From NCBI RefSeq assembly GCF_032452875.1, contig NC_083896.1:62001-126000 (forward strand): a stretch of 64,000 bases of DNA, read 5' to 3'. The notes under the pieces are model-generated. The model did no database searches. It worked only from the letters and a program-made list of their open reading frames with translations, and was not told where the DNA came from. This document shows positions 12,771 through 22,300 of the stretch, piece by piece. The stretch comes from Bos javanicus (taxonomy: Eukaryota > Chordata > Mammalia > Artiodactyla > Bovidae). Both the position numbers and the translations under genes were made by a program. Within the stretch, counting starts at the first letter, position 1. Each line of letters opens with the position of its first letter.

Positions 12771-13392
12771 GTCCCTGTTCGGGCGCCACCTGCCGGGGAC
12801 CAGCCCCAGCTGATCCAGGGTATTCGAAGGAGAGATGGCCTAGGCGACTGTTTATATGCTAATCAGAGATGTCAAGAATAATACTATGAGGAGAGCTCAG
12901 TAGGAAAATTCGGTGGAGAAAAGAGACTGAGTAGCTTGCTTTACGCGGGAGACCAATCAAACTTCAAGACAAGAAGTTTGCTCCTCTTCCATAGGCCGCA
13001 GGCGCCCTCTCGAATAGCGGAAGGTGCCTCACCCTAGACACCTTCTCGAGTGGGTCTTAGCAGCCCAGGCATAATTAGTAAGCGTGGTGGGTTCCGAGCT
13101 CCAGATGGAGACTCACCTGGAAGTTCAAGGGAAGAATGACAAGGAACTTTATGAGTTGGAGCTGTAAGTTAACACTTCGACAGAGAGAGCGTGATGCTGG
13201 TGGGGGACAGCCCCCAGTGAAATCAGAGGTAAGAGCACAAAGCAATAAAGTAGGCAGAATCTGGTTTTTTTGGGGGGGAGATGCTCGAGAATATCCGGGT
13301 GGACTCCTGAGGCTCGATCCCGCATTTGCCTATGCCGAGCCTCCTTCCTCATGACCTTTGACCAGAGTGGAATGCCTCCCCGGCTCCCGGCA
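12771..13392 (-). mobile_element. Satellite LTR+PBS segment, copy 9 (last of the array)
   Basis: 622 bp; intact primer-binding site 12771-12788, U3 terminus 13392. This is the last LTR-bearing unit. From here to 20047 the satellite continues without LTR. It shares the GCTCCTCTTC and AAAGTAGGCAG variants with copies 4 and 8. The 46-bp block is at about 12490-12770. Confidence 0.88.
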
Positions 13393-14441
13393 CATGATCA
13401 GTGCATGCTCAGTCACGATATCAGTGCATGATCAGCCACGTGATCACTGACGGCACAGTCACGTGATCAGCGCCTCTCAGTCACGTGATCACCGTATGAT
13501 AAACACGTGATCAGTGAACGACCAGCCACGTGATCACTGCATGCGCAGTCAGGTGGTCAGTTCCTGATCAGCCACGTGATCAGTGCGTGCACAGTCCCAT
13601 GATCAGCGCCTGTCAGTCACTGATCACTGCCTGATAAACACGTGATCAGTGCATGATGAGCCATGTGATCAGTACCTGATCAGCCACGTCGTCAGTGCAT
13701 GATACCCAGGTGATCAGTGCATGATCAGTCACGTGGTCAGTGAAAGGCCGTCACGTGATCAGTGCATGACTGCTACATGATCAGTGCATGATAAGCCACG
13801 GGATCAGTGCATGATCAGCAGCCTGATCAGTGCAGGATAGCCAAGTGATCAGTGCATGATCAGTCACATGATCAGCGCCCTTCAGTCACGTGATCACTGC
13901 ATGCTCAGTTACCTGATGAATTCTAGATCAGCCACATGATCAGTGCATTATAGCCACGTTATCAGTGCATGATCAGTCACGTGATCAGTGCATGATCAGC
14001 AACCTGATCATTGCATGATTGCTACATGATCAGTGCATGATAAGTCACGTGATCAGTTTCTGATCAGCAACCTGATCAGTGCAGGATTGCCTAGTGATCA
14101 GTGCATGATCAGTCACATGATCAGCGCCCTTCAGTCACGTTATCACTGCATGCTCAGTTACCTGATGAGTTCATGATCAGCCACATGATCACTGCATGAT
14201 ATCCACTTGATCAGTGCATGATCAGTCACGTGATCAGTGCATGATCAGCAACGTGATCAGTGCATGATAGCCACGTGATCAGTGCATGATCAGTCACGTG
14301 ATCAGTGTATGATCATCCACGTGATCAGAGCATGCACAGTCAAGTGATCAGTGAATGATAGCCAAGTGATCAATTCGTGATCTGTCACGTGATCATGAAT
14401 GATCAGCATCGTGAAGAGTTGGTGCTCAGTCACGTTATCAG

Positions 14442-14957
14442 GGCCTGCTGAGCTGTGTGATACCTGTCTGATCAGCTGCTTGACAATTGCCAGCTGAGCT
14501 TCTTTATTCCTGCCTGCTCCTCTGCTTGATAATTGCCAGTTGAGCTGCGTGATTCCTGCCTGCTCATCTGCCTGATAATTGCCAGCTGAGCTGAGTGATT
14601 CCTGCCTGCTCATCTGCTTGATAATTGCCGGCTGAGCTGCGTGATTCCTGACTGCTCATCTCCTTGATTATTGCCAGCTGAGCTGCCTGATTCCTGTCTG
14701 CTCCTCTGCTTGATAACTGGCAGCTGAGCTGTGTGATTCCTTCAGGCTCATTTGCTTGATAATTGTGAGCTGAGCTGCGTGATTCCTGCCTGCTCATCTG
14801 CTTGATAATTGCCACCTGAGCTGCGTGATTCCTGCCTGCCTAGCTGCTTGATTATTTCCAGCTGAGCAGCATGATTCTTCACAGATGAGCTCCATGATTA
14901 TTGCCTGCTGATTGCGTCATTCGTGCCTGCTCAGCTCTTTGATTATTGCCTCCTGAG
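14442..14957. repeat. 46-bp dimer block (two diverged 23-mers)
   Basis: Tandem 46-bp units with halves GCTGAGCTGCGTGATTCC... and GCTCATCTGCTTGATAATT.... Each half is 23 bp. The first half aligns to the standard 23-mer at about 15 of 23 positions by eye, so the 46-mer is a dimer of diverged 23-mers. I recall a 46-bp prototype for the bovine 1.720 satellite, which may be the same family. Similar blocks are at 15301-15540, 15892-16360, 19866-20047 and before each LTR copy. Confidence 0.75.
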
Positions 14958-14975
14958 GCACATCATCAGTGCATG
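14945..14975. other. Empty LTR insertion site 1
   Basis: The plus strand reads TGCCTCCTGAGGCA then CATCATCAGTGCATG. In LTR-bearing units the same flanks read TGCCTCCTGAG, then the 622-bp LTR+PBS segment ending GGCA, then CATGATCAGTGCATG. This is therefore a paralogous site without the insertion. Confidence 0.8.
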
Positions 14976-15524
14976 ATAGTCACGTGATCAGCGCATGATC
15001 AGCGCCATTCAGACACGTGATGACTGCAGGCTCAGTCACGTGATCAGTTCATGATCAGCCACGTGATTAGTGCATGATCAGCCACGTGATCACTGCATGA
15101 TCATCCACGTGATCAGTGCATGGGCAGTCACGTGATCAGTGCATGATATCCACGTGATCAGTGCATGATCCGTCACATGATCACAGCCATTCAGACACGT
15201 GAACACTGCAGGCTCAGTCACCTGATTAGCTCATTATCAGTCACGTGATTAGTGTATTATCAGCCACGTGAACAGTGCGTCCTGAGTCTCGTGATCAGGG
15301 CCTGCTGAGCTGCGTGACTCCTGTCTGCTCATCTGCTTGACAATTGCTAGATGAGCTGCGTGATTCCTGCCTGCTCATCTGCTTGACAATTCCTAGCTGA
15401 GCTGCATGATCCTACCTTCTCATCTGCTTTATTATTGCCAGCTGAGCAGCATGATTCATCACTGCTGAGCCCCATGTTGATTGCCTGCGGATTGCGTGAT
15501 TGGTGCCAGCTCAGCTCTTTGATT

Positions 15525-15555
15525 ATTGCCTCCTGAGGCATATCATCAGTGCATG
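15525..15555. other. Empty LTR insertion site 2
   Basis: Same sequence as empty site 1 with one change (CCTCCTGAGGCA then TATCATCAGTGCATG). It lacks the LTR and the primer-binding site. Confidence 0.8.
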
Positions 15556-16345
15556 ATACCCACGTGATCAGTGCATGATCAGTCACATGATCAGTGCATG
15601 ATTAGTTACGGGATCAGTGTTTGATCAGTTACGTGATCAGTGCATGATCAGTCACGTGATCAGTGCATGATCAGTCACGTGATCAGTGCATGATCAGCAA
15701 CGTGATCAGTGCATGATAGCCACGTGATCAGTGCATGATCAGTCACGTGATCAGTGTATGATCATCCACGTGATCAGAGCATGCACAGTCAAGTGATCAG
15801 TGAATGATAGCCAAGTGATCAATGCATGATCTGTCACATGATCATGTATGATCAGCACGTGAAGAGTTCATGCTCAGTCACGTGATCAGGGCCTGCTGAG
15901 CTGCGTGATACCTGTCTGATCAGCTGCTTGAAAAGTGCCAGCTGAGCTTCGTTATTCCTGTCTGCTCCTCTGCTTGATAATTGCCAGTTGATCTGAGTGA
16001 TTCCTGCCTGCTCATCTGCTTGAAAATTGCCAGCTGAGCTGCGTGTTTCCTGCCTGCTCATCTTCTTGGTTATTGCCAGCTGAGCTGCCTGATTCCTGTC
16101 TGCTCCTCTGCTTGATAATTGGCAGCTGAGCTGCGTGATTCCTACATGTTCATTTGCTTGATAATTGTGAGCTGTGCTACGTGATTCCTGCCTGCTCATC
16201 TGCTTTACAATTGCCAGCTGAGCCGTGTGATTCCTGCCTGCTCAGCTGCTTGATTATTGCCAGCTGAGCTGCATGATTCATAACAGATGAGCTCCATGAT
16301 TATTGCCTGCTGATTGCGTCATTCGTGCCTGCTCAGCTCTTTGAT

Positions 16346-16376
16346 TATTGCCTCCTGAGGCACATCATCAGTGCAT
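16346..16376. other. Empty LTR insertion site 3
   Basis: CCTCCTGAGG followed by CACATCATCAGTGCATG, as at empty site 1. It lies at the end of a 46-bp-dimer block, exactly where the LTR sits in the units to the left. Confidence 0.8.
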
Positions 16377-19300
16377 GATAGCCACGTGATCAGCGCATGA
16401 TCAGCACCATTCAGACACGTGATGACTGCAGGCTCAGTCACGTGATCAGTTCATGATCAGCCACGTGATTAGTGCATGATCAGCCACGTGATCACTGCAT
16501 GATCATCCACGTGATCAGTGCATGGGCAGTCACGTGATCAGTGCATGATATCCGCGTGATCAGTGCATGATCAGTCACATGATCAGTGCATGATCAGCCA
16601 CGTGATCAGTGCATGATACCCAGGTGATCAGTGCATGATCAGTCACGTGATCAGTGAAAGGGCAGTCACGTGATCAGTGCATGACTGCTACATGATCAGT
16701 GCATGATCAGTCACGTGATCAGTGCATGATCAGCAACCTGATCAGTGCAGGATAGCCAAGTGATCAGTGCATGATCAGTCACCTGATCAGCGCCCTTCAG
16801 TCACGTGATCACTGCATGCTCAGTTACCTGATGAGTTCATGATCAGCCACATGATCACTGCATGATCATCCACGTGATCAGTGTATGATCAGTCACATGA
16901 TCACAGCCATTCAGACACGTGAACACTGCGGGCTCAGTCATATGATTAGTTCATGATCAGTCACGTGATCAGTGTATGATCATCCACGTGATCACTGAAG
17001 GCAGAGTCACGTGATCAGTGCATGATAGCGATGTGATCAGTGCATGATCATTCACGTGATCAGTGCATGATAGCCAGGTGATCAGTGCATGATATGTCAC
17101 GTGATCAGTGCATGATCACTCACGTGATCAGTGCATGATCAGCCACGTGATCAGTGAATGATAGCCACGTGATCAGTGCATGATCAGTCACGTGATCAGT
17201 GTATGAACATCCACAAGATCAGTGCATGGGCAGTCACGTGATCAGTGCATGAGAGCCACGTGATCAGTGCATGATCAGTCACGTGATCAGTACATGATAG
17301 CCGCATAATCAGTGCATGATAGCTACCTGATCAGTGCATGATCAGTCACGTGATCGGTGCATGATCTGTCAAGTGATAAGTCTATGATCATCCACGTGAT
17401 CAGTGCCTGCCCAGTCTAGTGATCAGTGCATGATAGTTACATGATCAGTGTATGATCATCCACGTGATCAGTGCATGCAGAGTAAAGTGATCAGTGAATG
17501 ATAGCCACATGATCAGTGCATGATCAGCCACGTGATCAGTCCGTGATCAGCCACGTGATCAGTGCATGGGCAGTCACGTGATCATTGCATGATAGCCTCG
17601 AGATCAGTGGGTGATAGCCACCTGATCAGTGAATGATCAGTCACGTGATCAGTGCAAGATCTGTCACGTGATCAGTGTATGATCATCCACGTGATCAGTG
17701 CACGCACAGTCACGTGATCCGTGCCTGATAGCTACGTGATCACTGCATGATAGCCACGTGATCAGTGCATGATGAGTTATGTGATCAGTGTTTGATCAGC
17801 CACGTGATCAGTGCATGATAGCCAGGTGATCAGTGCATGATCAGTCACGTGATCAGTGAAAGGGCAGTCACGTGATCAGTGCATGATTGCTACATGATCA
17901 GTGCATGATGAGTCACGTGATCAGTGCATGATCAGCAATGTGATCAGTGCAGGATAGCTACGGGATCAGTGCATGATCATTCACATGAACAGCGGCCTTC
18001 AGTCACGTGATCACTGCATGCTCAGTTACCTGATCAGTTCATGATCAGCCACGTGATCAGTGCATGCTTAGTCACGTGATCAGTGCATGATAGCCATGTA
18101 ATCAGTGCATAATCAGTCACATCATCAGTGCATGATTAGTCACTTTATCAGTGTATGATAATCCACATCATCAGTGCATGATAACCACGTGATCATTGCA
18201 TGATAGCGATGTGATCAGTGCATGATCAGCCACGTGATCAGTGCATGATAGCCAGGTGATCATTGCATGATCAGTCCCGTGATCACCATATGATCAGCCA
18301 CGTGATCAGTTCATGATAGCCAACTTACCAGTGCATGATAGTCACCTGATCAGTGCATGATCAGTCACGTGATCAGTGCATGATCTGTCAAGCAATCAAT
18401 GTATGATCATCCAGGTGATCAGTGCCTGCCCAGTCTTGGGATCAGTGCATGATAGTCACGTGATCAGTGTATGATCGCCACGTGATCAGTGCATGATCAG
18501 TCACATAATCAGTGTATGAACATCCACGAGATCAGTGCATGGGCAGTCACGTGATCAGTGCATGATCTGTCAAGTGATAAGTGTATGATCATCCACGTGA
18601 TCAGTGCCTGCCCAGTCACGTGATCAGTGCATGATAGTCACGTGATCAGTGTATGACCATCCACGAGATCAGTGCATGATCAGTTACGTGATCACCCCAT
18701 GATCAGACAGGATACCGTTGCATGATCAACCACGGTATCAGTGCATGATCAGTCACGGTATCAGTGCATGATCATCCACGTGATCAGTGCATGCAGAGTA
18801 AAGTGATCACTGAAGGGTAGCCAAGTGATCAGTGCATGATCAGTCACGTGATCAGTGCATGATCAGCCAGGTGATCAGTGCATGATCAGCCACGTGATCA
18901 GTGCATGATCAGCCACGTGATCAGTGCATGATCATCCACGTGATCAGTGCATGGGCAGTCTCGTGATCAGTGCATGATAGTCACGTGATCAGTGCATGAT
19001 AGCCACCTGATCATTGCATGATCAGTCATGTGATCAGTGCATGATCTGTCAAGTGATCAGTGTATGATCATCCAGGTGATCAGTGCCTGCGCAGTCTCGT
19101 GATCAGTTCGTGATAGTCATATGATCATTGCATGATCGCCAGGTGATCAGTGTATGATCAGTCACATATTCAGTGTATGAACATCCACGAGATCAGTGCA
19201 TGGCCAGTCACGTGATCAATGCATTAGAGCCACGTGATCAGTGCATGATCAGTCACGTGATCAGTACATGATAGCCACATGATCACGTTATCAATGCATG

Positions 19301-22300
19301 ATCATCCGAGTTATCAGTGCATGATCAGTCACGTGATCAGTGTATGATCATCCACGTAATCAGTAGATGCAGAGTCAAGTGATCAGTGAATGATAGCCAC
19401 CTGATCAGTGCATGATCAGTCACGTGATCAGGGCTTGATCTGTCACGTGATCAGTGTATGATCATCCACGTGATCAGTGTACACGCAGTCACGTGATCAC
19501 TGCATGATAGCCACGTGATCAGTGCATGATTAATCACGTGATCAGTGTTTGATCAGCCACGTGATCAGTGCATGATCAGTCATGTGATCAGTGAATGGGC
19601 AGTCACGTGATCAGTTCATGATTGCTACATGATCAGTACAGGATCAGTCACGTGATCAGTGCATGATCAGCAACGTGATCAGTGCATGATAGCCAGGTGA
19701 TCAGTGCATGATCAGGCACGTGATCAGTGTATGATCATCCATGTGATCAGAGCATGCACAGTCAAGTGATCAGTGAATGATATCCAAGTGATCAGTGCAT
19801 GATCTGTCACGTGATCAGTGTATGATCAGCAACGTGAAGAGTGCGTGCTCAGTCACATGATCAGGGCCTGCTGAGCTGCGTGATACCTGTATGATCAGCT
19901 GCTTGAAAATTGCCAGCTGAGCTTCGTTATTCCTACCTGCTCATCTGCTTGATAATTGCCAGTTGAGCTGAGTGATTCCTGCCTGCTCATCTGCTTGATA
20001 ATTGCCAGCTGAGCTACGTGGTTCCTGCCTGCTCATCTGCTTGATAAGTATCTCGGGGACCTTCCTGAGTTGCATGAAGGGTGTCAAGTACCCTTTCACA
20101 TTTCAGGAGGGAACGTGGGATTTTTCTGGAGACACTGCTCTGGAAAAGGGCCTCATCTCACGTTGAGGGGAGAATCTTGTGGGTTTTCTCGAGTTGTAGT
20201 GGGAGGCTTGGCGTTCCTCTCAAGTTGTGAGGATGACTTCAGGGGCCTGCTTGTGTTGCCTCAGAGAAGTCGGGTCTCTTATCGAGTTGCGAGGGGCACG
20301 TCAGTATTCCTCTCGAGTCACTGATGGTGAATAGAGCCATGTGTAGAGTTCAGTCGGGAAACTCAGTGTTCCTCTCTGGCGGTGACATGGATCTTAGGCT
20401 TTTTTATCAAGGTTCAACTAGGGAGTCAGGCCTCTTCTTGTGTTGAACTCTGAATTCCTCTCGAGTTGCGCAAGAGGTATCAGGCCTCTGATCGAGTTCA
20501 GTCGGGGAATTTGGGCTTTTTCAAGAGAATTAGCAGGGGAGATAGGCCTCCCATCCAGTTGTGATGGGATACTTGTGGTTACATTGGAGCCGGTGCAGGG
20601 GAATCAGGACTTATCTCGAGCTGAGGGGCACTCGGTGTCCTTTTTCCTTGAAGCAGGGTCCATGGGGTTCCACTCGAGATTCAACAGGTGAGACAGGCCT
20701 CCTCTTGTGGTGCCAGGGGAAGTTGGAATTCCTCTTGAGTTGAAGCAGGGAATGGGTCCTAATCTCCAGATCAGGTGGGAAACACGGGGCTCTTCTCAAC
20801 TTGTGGCGGGAACCTCGGCTTTCATCTCGAGTTGGGACAGGGATCCTGGGCCCCCTTGAGTTGCATGAAGGGAGTCCAGCCTCCTTTCGAGTTTTGAGAG
20901 GGAACTCGGGATTGCTCTCGAGGCACTGCTAGAGGAAAGGGCCTCATCTCGCTTTGACTAGGGAATCTCATGGTTTGTCTCGAGTTGAGGCGGGTGGCTT
21001 GGGATTCCTCTCCAGGTACCATGGGGAAATCAGGGAGCCTCTCGTGTTGCCTCAGGAAAGTCAAGTCTCCATTCGAGTTGCAAGGGTGAGCCTGGGAGTG
21101 CTCTGGAGTCACGGGAGGGGGATCAGGCCTCATTTCGCATGGACGGGGGAATCTCCGTGTGTTTCTCGAGTTGCGGCCGGTAGTGTGGGTTCCCTCGAAT
21201 TGCCATGGGGACCAGAGGGAGCCTCTCATGTTGTCTCTGGGAAGTCAGGAATCCATACGTGTTGTGAGGGGCCTCTCGGGATTCCTCTCGAGTTGAGCAG
21301 GGGACTAGGGCCTCATCTCAATTTGAGGCGGGAAATGCAGGGTTCCTCTCCAGCTCTGACTGGGTTCTCGGGCTTACTGTGGAGATTCCACTTGGGGGTC
21401 AGACGTCATCTCTTGTTGGGGCATGGAACTCCGCTTCCCTCTCGAGGTGTAAAAGGGGTGTCAGGTCTCCCGTGGAGTTGAGGTAGTGTTGTCGGACTAT
21501 ATATAGTGGCGCCACAGGTCTCTCAGTCCTCCCTTCATGTCGTGAGTTGATACTCAGGGTGATATTCGAGTCGTTTCAATGGAATGAGTCCTTATGTCAT
21601 GTGGATGGGGATTTCGGGGTCTGTTTGAATGGTTGCCTGACCCCTGGAGTTCCTCTCGAGTTTCAAGGTGAGAACGGCCTCCTCCTGAGCTGTGGTGGGA
21701 ACGGTGCGATTCCTTTGCAGACGAAGCAGTGGAATGGACCCTCATCTCAAAAGGAGTGGAAATCGGGTGTCTTCTTGAGTTGTGGCGTGAAACTCAATGT
21801 TCCTCTCACGTGGGGACGGGTATCTCGGGGAACTTTCTGAGTTGCATGAAGTTTGTCAAGTACCATTTCTTGTTTCTGGAGGAAACGTGGGATTCCTCTG
21901 GAGACACTGCTCTGGAAAAGGGCCTCATCTTGCATTGAGGGGAGAATCTCGTGTTTTTTCTCAAGTTGTGGCAGGAAGTTTGGGATTCCTCTCAGGTTGT
22001 GACGGGGACCTCAGGGACCTGATCGTGTTGCCTCAGAGAAGTCGGGTCTCTTCCCGAGTTGGGAGGGGCACATCAGGATTCCTCTCGAGTCGCTGCTGGT
22101 GAAAAGGGCCGTGTCGAGTTCAGTCGGGAAACTCAGTGTTCCTCTCCGGCAATGACTGGGATCTCGGGCTTTTTATCAAGGTTCAACTGGGGAGTCAGGC
22201 CTCGTCTGGTGTCGAGTCACGGAACTCTGCATTCCTCTCGAGTTATCCAAGGGTTGTCAGGGCTCTGGTCGCGTTCAGGTGGTGAATTTGGGCTTGTTCA

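Larger units (their letters stand above)
1..13690. repeat. Satellite array of ~1.41-kb higher-order units (bovine 1.711a-like)
   Basis: Each unit reads, on the plus strand, a 46-bp-dimer block of about 190-280 bp, then a minus-strand LTR plus primer-binding-site segment of 620-622 bp, then about 0.5-0.8 kb of 22/23-bp repeats. Measured from primer-binding site to primer-binding site (1118, 2351, 3764, 5177, 6856, 8267, 9679, 11090, 12771), spacings are 1233, 1413, 1413, 1679, 1411, 1412, 1411 and 1681 bp. From memory, bovine satellite 1.711a has a 1,413-bp repeat made of 23-bp subrepeats with a ~611-bp insert, which fits this layout. The two long units carry about 267 extra bp, equal to twelve 22/23-mers. 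The array runs off the left edge. Satellite identity is strong; the exact family name needs a database comparison. Confidence 0.9.
13691..20047. repeat. 22/23-bp satellite without LTR insertions, with 46-bp-dimer blocks
   Basis: This stretch is continuous 22/23-bp repeats built around TGATCAGTGCATGAT and CACGTG, more diverged than in the LTR-bearing part. Blocks of 46-bp dimers lie at about 14442-14957, 15301-15540, 15892-16360 and 19866-20047. A longer duplication is visible: the stretch near 14993-15150 recurs at 16398-16555 with an offset of about 1,402 bp. The stretch with AGAGCATGCACAGTCAAGTG recurs near 14320, 15775 and 19750. No LTR, gene or other insertion is seen. It looks like the pre-insertion form of the neighbouring higher-order unit. 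Confidence 0.88.

Noticed and set aside
14302..16199. Repetitive peptide (QADEQAGITQLSWQLSSRG-like) in the 46-bp blocks
   Set aside because: It simply translates the 46-bp dimer and is broken by ordinary repeat divergence.
1..20047. CRISPR-like regular short repeats
   Set aside because: The 22/23-mers are contiguous with no unique spacers, and the context is mammalian satellite.
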